NCBI GenBank assembly: GCA_013398615.1
Contig: VZSR01000028.1
Coordinates: forward strand, 6,253,728 to 6,317,727
Reading direction: 5' to 3'
From: Brachypodius melanocephalos
Lineage: Eukaryota > Chordata > Aves > Passeriformes > Pycnonotidae
DNA: 64,000 nt
The position numbers were made by a program, and so were the translations under genes. Below the pieces are notes generated by a model. It worked only from the letters and a program-made list of their open reading frames with translations, was not told the DNA's origin and did no database searches. How positions within the stretch are numbered: position 1 is the stretch's first letter; every line of letters begins with the position of its first letter. Positions 12,101 through 23,000 of the stretch are shown here, in pieces.

Positions 12101-14535
12101 AATATTGATTATTTAAATTTTGTTCTAGAAAAATGAAGCATCACTTTAAATCAAAAAAATTGGTCTTTAAATACCTTACTGAAGAGGAATATCGAGAACA
12201 AGGTGAAAGTGAAACTATCAGAGCTCTGGAGGAGCTGCGCTCATTCTGCAGGAGCCCTGACTTCCCATCATGGATAGCTATATCCAAACTCCAGGCTCCA
12301 CACAGGTAAGAAAATCCTAAACGGGAGACACATTGCACAGACACTGGCACACAGCAGACCTAAATGCCACTTCAGGCACTCTTCCAGGTGTGTTTATCTT
12401 GCATATCCCACTCAGGACCACAGCCACACCTCCAAGGGTATTACTTGCTGGTGGCTTTAAACTTCTGTTTGTTCCTCCCTGACCACAAATTACTCTTGGG
12501 AGTTTGCAGACCTTCACAGGGTCATAGAACTTAAAGGCTTCCTGCATGCCTCTGTAAGCTCTTGCAGCAACCCTGGTGGGTCCCTAATTAGTGAAATTGC
12601 TCTCCTTCAGGTTCTAGAGCAGTGCCCTTTTCTGTGGTGTAAAACTGGGGCAAGGTGAAGACACATACTCAAATATTACCTATATTAAGCTCTCAAACTG
12701 CAAACCTGCACAGTCAGGGAATCCTATTATTGAAGTATCATTATCTAAGACTAAGAATACAGAGAATGAAATCAATACCTGCAGCTACCGAGAAGAGCAG
12801 GTGAAAGAGCTGTACCATGTATAGCTTAAGAGATAAACCTAAGACAAACATAGGTGAGGAAGGGTCAAGCAAGCAAAGCCAGAAAACCCTGCAGAATATA
12901 AAATTAATCATAACAGTGTATTCCCATCAAAACAAAAACTTGAAGATATCAGAAGCAAAGTTTCGTAGATTAGCCAGCCATAAAGACTTAGTCCTTGCCA
13001 CTGAACCAAGTGTCATGATTTTAAAGGAAGCACAGTCAGCTTGGAATTTAATCAATAACAAGTTAAACCCAGTTTCAGAACCTTCCATCTTCCTTGGACT
13101 GGCACACAGACAGCCTCTCTGCCAGGTTTTATAGATTTACTGTTAAACTGTCTTATTTTCTAAGCTGCCTGCTTTCATCAGCATGATGGAGAGATAAAAA
13201 AGTGAAAGCTTACTGTTGTATTGCAGAACTAAACACCATCACATGTACAAAACAACTGAGACACATTTTCTAGCCATCATTTCATTAACAGAGTTGTTAT
13301 GAACTGTTCACTTCAGTTGAGAATAGGGAAACAAAAAGGAGAAACAACAGCAATCAGATTTGGAGAACCCCTCCCAGCTCCCATTAAGCATCAGACTGTG
13401 GTTCATCCCAAGGCAAACCTGTTCCCCATTTAGACTAACAGAGCTTCCAAGAACAGCGAGGTGACGACATTCATCTCACAGAAATGTTAAGTCTGAAATG
13501 TAAATTATTGATCAGTTTACCAGAACTCCAGAATGTAGCTGCATTTCCTTTTTCATACATTTCTCTGATGCTGTCGACACTTACCCAGGTGTCAGAACTG
13601 CCATCTGTTCCCACACTCCTGCCAGAAACTCCAGCTCCCTTCTTTCTCCTCAATGGAGTTGCCCACTCAAAGTAAGGTTTGTGGTGGAGGGACAGTGCTA
13701 AGTTCATGCTTTGTTCTGGCATTTACTTAGAGCAGCTGCAGAATTCCCAGTATGCAGCTCCAGCTTCACCAGAGGCAGGAATTCTTTGGGAAGACATCAG
13801 CTCAGCTTGCCCACAGTGCGCACACAGCACCAGGAACAAGGTGACTACACGCAACATAGGAGTGCAGAATTCTTGCCATATATTCCTTTCATTAGCAAGA
13901 TCAACACACCTGAATTCTTACAGCCTTTGTCTCAAATATGCTACAGCTTTAATTTATTTTTAGAAGCCAAAGTACCAACTACCCCACTGTACAAATGCTG
14001 ACTCTGGATTACCCTTGCAAGTACTGACAAGACATGAAAATTAAGTTAGATCTTCTTGCTTAGTCACAAGACCTTGCAGATGGTTTCCAGAAGAGCAAAA
14101 GTTACTTCTACAGAAAATACTGAAAAGATGAGCTGGGGAAACCAATCTTTGGGGTTGTTGCCATTTGTCATTAGAACTTCCAACTCATCTGCACTGCCTG
14201 GGGGGATGTCCTTACAACACTCCTGCTTAAATAGCAATACCCCTAGAATTTACAGTATTTCTTCTTTCAGTTTCTCAGCTGATCACTTCTCCCTTTCAAA
14301 ATTTGGCAGGTTTGCAGCTTTTGTTCTGGGATCTCCCCACGTCTCACCTGCAGAAACAAAGGCGCATGATGAGCAGTATGGCATTGGGAGCTCCTTCCTG
14401 GAAGAGCAGCTGTTTGAGACAAGGGCACAGTCTGAGCAAGGTGACCCAGCCAATTCTGTCCATGAAGAAGATGAGGAGAATGAAAATGAAATGCATACAC
14501 AAATTTCATTTCCATATGCTACTGAGCTGCTTTGA
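2605..14535 (+). CDS. NEMP2: NEMP2, nuclear envelope integral membrane protein 2 (nine exons)
   Basis: Joined exons 2605-2734, 5033-5148, 6681-6909, 7083-7155, 8157-8250, 8934-9048, 9698-9923, 12129-12305 and 14310-14535 give 1386 nt, 461 codons plus stop, with GT-AG borders and matching phases throughout. The protein has an N-terminal signal peptide (about residues 12-37), a Cys-containing lumenal domain (about 44-158), about five membrane helices (about 160-325) and an acidic nucleoplasmic tail holding motifs such as YLTEEEYREQGE and YGIGSSFLEEQLFE. NEMP (TMEM194) proteins reside in the inner nuclear membrane; NEMP1 binds Ran-GTP and supports nuclear-envelope stiffness and germ-cell function. 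NEMP2 rather than NEMP1 is chosen because the gene lies tail to tail with MFSD6, as in mammals. It is somewhat longer than the roughly 420-residue human NEMP2. What NEMP2 itself does is poorly known. Confidence 0.93.
5033..5148 (+). CDS. NEMP2: NEMP2 coding exon 2: start of lumenal domain
   Basis: The acceptor is a C-rich tract, ctcccccccag, and the donor is CTCCAG|GTAAGA. It encodes KNCSLLQEMDV...ENCYCYVQNRTIHLQYLWSTLQ with several cysteines and one N-glycosylation sequon (NRT), consistent with a lumenal domain. It begins in phase 1 and ends in phase 0. Confidence 0.9.
6681..6909 (+). CDS. NEMP2: NEMP2 coding exon 3: lumenal beta-rich domain
   Basis: The acceptor is tttgtttctag and the donor GAAA|GTAAGT. 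It encodes about 76 residues of lumenal domain, including FEFAACAIQILWKPETC and YGEDVCFKIQPF. It ends in phase 1, just before the first membrane helix. Confidence 0.92.
7083..7155 (+). CDS. NEMP2: NEMP2 coding exon 4: first membrane helix
   Basis: This 73-nt exon has acceptor ccccctttttag and donor AGCAG|GTGAGT. It encodes LDGKLLFLFVAGIFLFHFAN, the first transmembrane segment after the lumenal domain. It runs from phase 1 to phase 2. Confidence 0.92.
8157..8250 (+). CDS. NEMP2: NEMP2 coding exon 5: second membrane helix
   Basis: The acceptor is ttctttttacag and the donor CCAAGG|GTAAAT. It encodes a Ser-Ala-Lys start, the hydrophobic helix IILGVLALLVFVLLTL, and a basic KRFIPR end. It ends in phase 0. 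Confidence 0.92.
8934..9048 (+). CDS. NEMP2: NEMP2 coding exon 6: third membrane helix
   Basis: The acceptor is ttttaatttctag and the donor TTGG|GTAAGA. It encodes HSTFWILMSGSWLVSLYFIY followed by a polar turn (CFKENIQWLWSEHKNY). It ends in phase 1. Confidence 0.92.
9698..9923 (+). CDS. NEMP2: NEMP2 coding exon 7: last membrane helices
   Basis: The acceptor is tgttcccacag and the donor GCCAG|GTCTGT, in phase 2. It encodes hydrophobic stretches YFLAVGITSFAICY, LFTWTLQLTAFVLIYFG and a conserved VAYAVIAVSLCSKGLCYP segment. Without splicing at 9923 the frame runs on for about 29 codons to a stop at 10009-10011, so a short isoform is conceivable. Confidence 0.92.
12129..12305 (+). CDS. NEMP2: NEMP2 coding exon 8: nucleoplasmic tail
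   Basis: The acceptor is ttttgttctag and the donor CACAG|GTAAGA. It encodes a basic stretch (KMKHHFKSKKLVFKY), then the acidic YLTEEEYREQGESET and EELRSFCRSPDFPSW, typical of the conserved NEMP tail facing the nucleoplasm. Phase 2 on both sides. Confidence 0.93.
14310..14535 (+). CDS. NEMP2: NEMP2 coding exon 9: C-terminus and stop
   Basis: The acceptor is ttcaaaatttggcag. It encodes FAAFVLGSPHVSP, the conserved EQYGIGSSFLEEQLFE motif, and a very acidic end (HEEDEENENEM). The stop is TGA at 14533-14535. Confidence 0.92.
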
Positions 14536-17160
14536 GAAATAACAACCACAAAAAAAAGACACAGAAAACACACTTGCCTTAGAAAGGGAAGATACAGAAT
14601 GAGAACTCACACTTGGCCTTTTCTTGTGGTTGCTGGTGGACAAAGAAGGATTTTTGAAAAAACTGTTTCCTGTATCACCGATGTTACCTGATTAGAGCAA
14701 CAGAAGAAAACCACAGGGGCTGTGCAAGTGAAGAGGAATCTCATCCTATGGGTATTTTCACTGGGGAAACAAACATTGTGTATTTCCAAGGCAAGTACTG
14801 GAGACAGCCTGTCCACCAGGATGCCTTCTTTTACCAAGGATGCTACCTCTAGTAAACAGAGAATCTGTTTTGGCCCTTTCCATCATCAAGTCCTCTGTGC
14901 TGAGCACTAGAGGGAGGAAAAGCCATTTTTAATACTCTCTTTTTAGTAAGTACCTTCTGTGTCAACACTTCTGATAATGCTGTTAAAGTGTCAATGAACT
15001 GTGTTCATTGTTTGTGAGGTTTTTCATAGAGTTAATGCAGCTGAATGAGGTTTGTTTCCTCTTCTGGCTGGGCTTGTCTGTTAGCTTAATCCTGCCTCTG
15101 CCTTTAGTTTTACGCTCCCTTTGCCTGTCAGAATGCTGCCTGACTTTTCACCCTTTGCCCGTATTTTTCTGTTCTTGGTCTCTGCTGTAGTTATACTGCA
15201 TTTTGTTCTTTCTAAGTCTTTGTTTATTTACATACTTTCTTCCCTCTTGTACAGATCTTCTGCTAAACCTTTCTCTAGCCCTCTGCTTCTCCACCTCTGA
15301 CAGTGCAGATGGTTTAGGAGAGGTTTTCCATCCCCAAACATTTTTGCTATTGCTTTCAGTTTCAGTGTCAGCTTACCTCAAGCAGGGTACTGTTGTCTCT
15401 TCCAGGCCTCTCAAGAGCCCCAAAAAGGCCACAAAAGCTGAGGCTGTTTCAGCTGTTTGAAGAAACTGCTATTAGAAGGGCCAGAGTGCTGCTGTGAGCC
15501 TGGAACTGGGAGTGTAGATAACTCACACAGAGCTCCATTGGCCTCAGAGTACTCAGTAGTTTGTTCACTGAGTTAGAAGCAGAAAATCATTCCTGGCAAA
15601 ACAATGAGGGAAGATACCTGGCTTTTACCTTCCCTTTCTCAGCTGTCTGTGGGACCTCTCAAAGGAGGTATGTGGGGAGGAAAAATAGACCAGGGAGAGA
15701 AATTTAGGCAGTCATGTGTCTTTCAGCTTATGCATTACACAGTCCTAGGCTAGGGAGTAGAGTGTATACCTCAGTTAATCGACCTGCAGATGTCATTTCT
15801 TTCTTTTATTCTTTAGACTACCCCTCCCTGTATTGTTCTGTTCTCACTTTGCTGTTTTCCTTTACTGTCTTACACACTGCAGAAAACAAAAGATCATTAT
15901 TTCTGTCATCCTCTGATCTTACAAACCCACCAGGCACTGTCAGCGACGGGGAGCAGTTAATGCTCAAGAAGGGCATGTCAGACTGGGATCTATCTGCTTG
16001 AAAAGAGATGTCTGTTCTTTGTAACATGCCTCACATGTGCAGCAGGACTTCAGCAGTGCAGGGGCTGTACTGAGTTCTCCTTGTCCATCACTGCACCAGG
16101 GACAAAACCCATTACCCCCAATGGTGCTAAGAAGTGCGGCCATACCATAATCCAAGAGCTTCTCTGTGTAACAAAGGACTCAGAGATGGTGCTTGAAAGC
16201 CCTAAAGCCTTACTGACATGGTCTTTCCTCCTTTATATTGCTTCAGCTTTGCTTCAGTTTTAAAGGAACACTTCCATTTTACTGTTAAGAGACTTAACAC
16301 CCTTTGGTGCCATAAAATTTTAAGTACCTGTGCAGAATCTAAAGCATAATTAGCAGAGAAAAGGCATGTCAAGCAGGTGATCCAAAATACATTTGCTGTT
16401 GAGTCCAGAACATTCAAAAACAGAGCAAGAGTTCTGTTTAGGAAGGCCACTAGCATCAAGACTCACCTCTGAGAGAGGCTGCTGCTACCAAATCCACAGC
16501 TGAATTGCCACCCACACTCTGGAAGTCAGGTTTGGCTTGGGGGGCTCTGCCACTAGCAGCAAGCAGTTGTGAAAACAGAAGAAAGCCTCTTGATCTTGGA
16601 TGGTTTGGGAGAAGGGTGGAAGCCTCCCTGAACAATTACCATAGACCAAATCCAATTTATTTAATCTTTGTCTGTGTCACCATCATGAAAATGCAGTACT
16701 TAGAATCATTACAGATTAGGCAAAGGATACTCAAAGAGATGTCTTAATGTTTCTTGGATGTTTTAAAGTACACAGGCTTTTTTTGGTGTACTTCATAGTT
16801 AGCCAAGAACCCCCATCCAAGCAATTTGAGGCCAAGGGAGAGAATCAGATTTGTCTGAGATTAAACTCCAGTTTTTCTCGATGTCCTCTCTTTAATGAGG
16901 TAGTGATGATTACCCTTCCATAATACGGAGGTATGTAAGTACATACATGTACTATATAAGTACATAATATGTATTTACATACAACAGCCCAGAGTATACA
17001 TTAAGGTAGTATTTGGCCTAAGCAATATGTTAAATGGAAAAGCACCCCCCTGCCCCCAGTTTAGGTAATTACATGTTTTAGAAGAATACCAGGTACACCT
17101 ACTTCAACAAGGAAAAAAGTTAAAAAGCAATAAAAATTAAATAAAAATCAACCCACGCTG
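14536..17160 (+). other. NEMP2: Probable NEMP2 3' UTR
   Basis: No further coding exon of NEMP2 is expected after the TGA. The first canonical AATAAA signals I find on this strand downstream of the stop are paired at 17129-17134 and 17140-17145, which would give a 3' UTR of about 2.6 kb. A further AATAAA is at 17843-17848. Open frames within it (for example around 15.0-16.0 kb) look non-coding. Confidence 0.45.
17129..17145 (+). terminator. Tandem poly(A) signals, probable NEMP2 3' end
   Basis: Two AATAAA hexamers 11 bases apart lie in an A/T-rich context downstream of the NEMP2 stop. Use of these signals is inferred from sequence only. Confidence 0.4.
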
Positions 17161-17695
17161 TATGTAGTTGTGAGATGCATTATTTGGCAAGGATGGGTAA
17201 ATACTATCCCAAAGTAGAGCAGGAAACTAAATGCGTGCACAACAGAATGGCAGCAACAGGAGAAAGATGATGGCTACCTTAGTGGGTAGCTAATAGTGAC
17301 CTTAAAAATCCTCCCAAGCTTATTCCAACACTGGAAGCATTCCATAAACAAAACCCGCCAAAACCAGCTGCTGTCACTGGAGCCCTGTTCACTTGCACAG
17401 TGCTCCTGTGATATGTGGAGATGACACAGCCTTACTGAAACACAATTGTTAAGTACTGTCCACTGTTCAGCTAGAAAATCCAGAATTTAGGCAAATTCTG
17501 AACAGAATCTAGGCATTAATCCATTGCCCTAACTCTTATAAAAGCCCTTCTCCCTGAACCAAGGATGTTGCATTTTCTCAGTTCTCTGTTGGGTTCACAG
17601 TGATGCCCTGCACTCTTCCGTATCAACCAGTTTACCACACGTGTCCCTCACATTCCCTGCACCTCACAGAAGGGAATTGGTGCCTACAGTCAGAT

Positions 17696-17701
17696 TTTAT
17701 T
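17696..17701 (-). terminator. Candidate distal poly(A) signal for MFSD6
   Basis: TTTATT on the + strand reads AATAAA on the - strand, 2.2 kb beyond the MFSD6 stop. Nearer candidates are at 18313-18318 and 19668-19673 (only about 220 nt after the stop), so 3' UTR length may vary. Which one is used cannot be decided from sequence. Confidence 0.3.
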
Positions 17702-19890
17702 ATCAAATACTGTTTTAAAACAGTGCAAGAGTAGTTCCCAGGCTCTTGGTTCAGCATCCTCCAGTGACTTTAGTAAAAGGTCATTACCACTGAATTATTT
17801 TCACTTCAAGTGGTTATGTTCCTGCTGACACTAATACGAGCAAATAAAAGTTCATGTTGATACTATTAAATATGTTATGGATATTTTATATTTCTTACCA
17901 CAGTTTTTACAGTTTCACAAATATCAAAATCCAGGTGTACACGTCCATTTTGCAACATAGAATGACTATACAATTCCAAAAAGAGCAGGCATTTCAAATA
18001 CACAATTCTGAAGTGTAAACACAGTGTACAAGCTCTTCACTTCACAATCCAGGTGCTATGCAGTAGCAGCTGAGGTAACACCATACAGCATGAACTCAAC
18101 AAATGGTTGGTTAGCCTCAAGATGATTTTTAGCATCCTTCTGTCCTGTCACCTGTTCAGTCTTTAGTTCTCCCCCAAGTTATATAAACATACAATAAATA
18201 CATTTCTGATTTTAAAGGACACTTAGACAAGTCATGAGGATTTATGTGAGTACAGTACATTTAAGTTCAAGTGCAAAAAAAGTTAACTAGTGGCTAGTCA
18301 TTGATGTTTCTTTTTATTGTCTATGGTGTTGGTCCCAGGCACTGCCAGAACATAGGTTGTTCTAAAAGCACAGCTAAAGCACAGCTATGGGATACCCCTT
18401 CAGTCAAGCTAACAGATGTCAAAGTGGGTAAACCTGTGCACCCCATTCCCTGCTCAGCTGCTGCCACCTTCCTCTCCCTGACTCTGGGCTCCTGTTGGCC
18501 TTGCCTCTGGCTCAGTGCAGTCCCACAGTGGCACCCTCCCCGCGAAGGCCTCGCACCTCACACACATCTCACTTGCAGGAGGGCAGCTCAGTAGTGCTCC
18601 CTGGGTCCCATGGGAGAAGAGTGCTCAGGATCTCCTGGGAATAAGCTGTTCACCTAAGAAAATGGGCCAAAACACTGTCCTGACTAAACCCCCCTGACTC
18701 TTCCCTGAGCCCAAGGATTTCCCTCCAGCAGCAATTTTCATTATGCACCAGCACGAGCTGGCTGCAGACAGTATTAAGAAGCGTAACAAAACAATCCAAA
18801 GTCCTCCAGTGTCTTGACATTGGGCAAAGTAACTCCCTAAACATACTGCAATTCAGTTACATTTGCTTCCTCCTGAGAATCTCTCACTCTACTTGATTTC
18901 TGCATCCACTACTTTGCTCCTATAATCCTAAAACATTGAGATTGTTAGGTGATTCCTCCCTACCCCCCCCACCTTCCCTAGGCACTTAAAGCTTACCGTT
19001 TTCTTAATAAATAACCATAATAACGACACTGCATTAAATAAACCCTTGTAATAGATGATGAAATAAAAAACCCAAAAAGACCATTGATCAATCTCGGGCT
19101 GTGCAATCTTGATCAAAGATTCTTATCTCAATACAACATCAAACCTAAAATTACCCAAATGCACACAACCTTATGCGCAGCTGCAGGGCTGCAAGCGCAG
19201 AGGGTAACTTCAGAAGCCTTCCTCCAGCTTTTGTGCTGCACTAAAATGCCAGTTCAAAACCTTTGCTTTGCAGAACTCAACTTTTAGCTCAAACAACAGA
19301 AAGTTAGCTTCAAAAACATATTCTTTGAATATGCATGTGGTTTACTTAAGCCATCACCATACTATTAAGATATGCTTCCTTAAGCTACTCTGTTTCTGAG
19401 AAATCTTTCCAGAGACAGTTTCATGACATTCCTAGAATTATTAGATCTGGTATTTTCTGATAGACTATTCAGGGAAACTCAGTATCTCTCTTTAAAAGTC
19501 TTTTAATTTTGATTTGGGAATAAATTTGAAGGAAAAAAAAATCCAATCAAGTCAGACACACTGTGCCTCAATAAATGAGGAGCGAACTCCCTTTCTTCCA
19601 TAGATGGCAAAGAAATCTCATAGCACTCAACTCAGCTTCAGCAAAGCAGCCGAGAATTCTTCCTACCTTTATTTCTGGCCACATCACTTCCCTCAAGAAT
19701 CTGAACTTTTGGCTTCCCTGCTCATGTTGCTCTGTGTAGTCGTATGAATATTCTTTATATAGTTAAAAGCTTGCACTGCGTCACATTATGATTGTTAAGA
19801 TGAAGGAAGTCCTACTTTGAGCTCCTACTCCAGTGTTTCCCAGGTGAGAAGCGGAATTCCATGCACTGGATTTGGTAAGATGAGCGCATC
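17702..19890 (-). other. MFSD6: Probable MFSD6 3' UTR
   Basis: This DNA follows the MFSD6 stop at 19891 on the - strand. It contains no splice-supported coding exon. Its extent depends on which of three AATAAA signals is used. Confidence 0.4.
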
Positions 19891-20073
19891 TCAGGGCCCT
19901 GCAGCAGCAGGCTGAGCATCATGATCCGACACCACGCGCTTGCCATCTGCTTGGGAATCTGATGGTGCTGTAGGTGTTGGTGCCGAACAATTTCTGGACT
20001 GCTCAGAATCTGTCGGATTTTGGGGCTCTCTTGCTGAGCTGGCTGATGAAGCACTGCGATTCTCATTGGTTTT
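19891..20073 (-). CDS. MFSD6: MFSD6 last coding exon
   Basis: Acceptor CCTCTTTTTAG. It begins KTNENRSASSASSAREPQNP and ends DHDAQPAAAGP before TGA at 19891-19893. Low-complexity Ser/Ala/Pro composition fits the variable MFSD6 C-terminus. A second open frame overlaps it on the same strand but does not continue from the upstream exon. Confidence 0.85.
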   Translation of the reverse strand, partial: KTNENRSASSASSAREPQNPTDSEQSRNCSAPTPTAPSDSQADGKRVVSDHDAQPAAAGP

Positions 20074-23000
20074 CTAAAAAGAGGGGAAAGGATTGCATGC
20101 CAAAAGTCAACCTAAATCCTCAGGACACTGTCCCCACTGGCACAACCCCCCAGATGCATTCAGGCACTGCTGGAAAGTCACAAAGCACTTGCTTTGAATG
20201 CCCACAACATAACACGTCAAATTTAAAGCAGCAAAGCAAAAGTAGTACATTTAAATCCAGATGACACTAACAGCAAGCAGACAGCAGCTTACCTTCCATC
20301 TCTTTTCCTAACTGCACTTTCCCAAGAAGCATGCAAAAAACAAACTTGTGTTTCAAGGGGAAAAAAACAATTAACTGGACTTCAAAGTGTTTAGACAAGA
20401 TAATTCTTTTGACTAAGCAAGTCTAAAACTTTTTTTTCACGCTTCTTAAATACAGCTTTTCTCAGCTGATCCCGGCCTCCCCAAGACACTGCTCGGACTT
20501 TCTATCTGGCAGAATTTTTGCTGTATTGATGTACAAATCCATCCAGTCTTTTCCAGCAAGCTTTATCAGGGAACATTAAGAGCACATTTAAACACCAGTT
20601 ACATTCCCAGGGCTGAAACAGTAAACCTCCACACTACCACATTTAATTAGAAGGTGATGCACTGCCTATAACTATTTGTTTTGCATCAAAGCATAGAGAG
20701 TAAGGCTAGGATGTCCCTTTGTTTGAAGCAGTATAAGCAAGTAAAAGCAAAACTGATCCAAAATCCTAACAAAATAAGAAGGAATCATTTTTGTCACTAA
20801 TTCTCTGTGCACCGACCCTCCTTCCAAATGATCTATTTTCATTTTAAGGAAGCTATTTAACAGATTTAATAGGAGAGGTGGGCAGCCTTTGCCTAGTTTC
20901 AGTATTTTAACATCATCAGCCTAAAATAAATGACTGAGCACTAAACCAGAAATAATTTGGAGCCAGTTTGTCCTCTTGAAGCACTGAAACAGGGATGAGA
21001 AATTCTGGAGAACATACATGATGAAGAAAATGATACAATTTTTTTGGTGCACTGAATTCTGGCACGTTAACAAGAAGTACTTTTATATCAGCACTGTATT
21101 TTTACAGGAAGAAAAGCATAGTGAAGAGACCATGTGCCATACAGAACAGGTACAAAAGCCCTTTTGGCCACTTCACAGTGCTCAGAGAAGCAGCTGGGTT
21201 TTGTCCAGCAGTGTTGGAGGAGTCACTCTCAGACACCACATACCTGCAAAACATTATTTTCTTGTTATTTTTCATGTTCATTGCCTGAGTTCTGTGTAAC
21301 TTCTTTGCTCTGATTTAACAGAGGGCAGCTTACACTAACCAGACCCTGAGGACATTTGCAGTGGGAAACTGAGCAGTTTGTTTGGACACATTATTTTGAT
21401 GTCAGAGACCTTGTGATATCTTCAGCTCACATTCTTTGACTCTGGAAAGGTCAAAACCAAACAAAAACCCCAGCCAACCTAAAGCATGCCTGTAGCACAT
21501 TTCCAAGAATAAAGTCAAGTAAGAAAGGCAGGAGGTCACTGACCAGGTGAAATTCCTACACACAGCTCTGCTGATTCACACTCACATCCCAAATTACCCA
21601 TTTCTAAAGACAGCACTTGTGGAAAAAGCATTTCTGTGTTTACGCCTACTGGGTGCAAGAAGGAGCCTCACCCACCCCTTCAGCCAGGTAAACACAGTGG
21701 CTGAGGCTGACCACGCTGTTCTAAACCCTGACTGACAGCACCTCCCTGCTTGGCTGAGCAGTGTGCTCCAGCTCCAGGCAGAAAGGCATGGCCAGAGCAC
21801 TGGAAGTTCAAGATCCAAGCCCATCCAACCATTGAGACAGCTATTACAAGCTGTTCTGTGGGGAGACTGAACAGAAGGGTAATGATCCACAGTAATCACC
21901 AGCCACCAGATATTTTAAGTCCCAGGATGGCTTTTATCTGGTGTAATTCTAGGTAAAAAAAGAGATTAACTTCATTTGAAAAGAAGGTTCTGTATCCAGT
22001 CAGTAGCTGTCTGGCACACAGCAGCCATGTAAATGTCTGAGAGCATCATCTAAGGAAGAAAAACTAAACAAAAATAACTTTACAGTCTGTTAAGCAGCTG
22101 TCCATCTTCATGTTCAATTATCACCTTGTAAATTTTGCAAAATGCATAACCTGTGCATTCCAACTAACATGAAAAGAAATGCAAACTTAAAGGGAATTCA
22201 AATATATCCAAGTCTGTAAAACAGAGTCCTTTTCTATGTCTCTTCTTCTCCTACCATCTTCAAGAAGATACTACTTGCAAAGTTATTCCTGCTACATCAC
22301 ACATAGAAAACAATTCTATTTCATGCAGTATTTCAACTACAGTGTCACAAGTCCAGCTTTATTACAAGCTGACAGAAAATACCTGCCAGATACTAACAGA
22401 TTTTCAGAGCTATAAAGGTTGTAAAGCAGCTAACATTAGAAGATTACCTGTAAAGGCTGATTCTCAGGAGCTGGATTGGTTTTGGACAGTTTAACCATCT
22501 CTTTTATCTGGTAGACAGCATAAGCTAAGGTGACCCACGGAGAAGAACTGATGCCCCAGGCAGGCTTGTTGACATCCTCTTGCTCTTCTTGGTGTTTGGT
22601 TTTCTTTGGAGGGAGTCTGGGCTCAGTCCGAGGCATGATATCTTCCGACTGCTGTTGTACAAGGTCAATAGTTGCTATGGGAACAGGACTGGAAGGCACT
22701 GGAATCCTTTCCGCCAGCATTGTCTTTTCTGAAGTTTAAAACAAAATCATCACTGGCAAAGCCAACAAACTTAAAAAAACACATCCCCCGGAGCACACAA
22801 TGAGCATGGAGTGTTTCTTGCTTTCACACTGTGGTTTATCACTGCCCTGAAAGCAGAACACCAGCATGAACTGCCAGGAGCCAGACACAGCACAGTCTGG
22901 TTAGGGAAACGTGGCTCGTGCCTGACAAGCATGGCTGCTGTGCCACTGCACGGGGGCTGAGGAGTATGAAAAACTCCAGTTGTTCCCAGCAAATAGTTAC

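Noticed and set aside
12817..13134. 105-codon open frame in NEMP2 intron 8
   Set aside because: Ser/Lys-rich sequence without a family match or splice support.
14056..14535. A 159-codon version of the last NEMP2 exon starting at 14056
   Set aside because: The part before 14310 is intron in the spliced model; only the frame from the acceptor at 14310 matches the NEMP tail.
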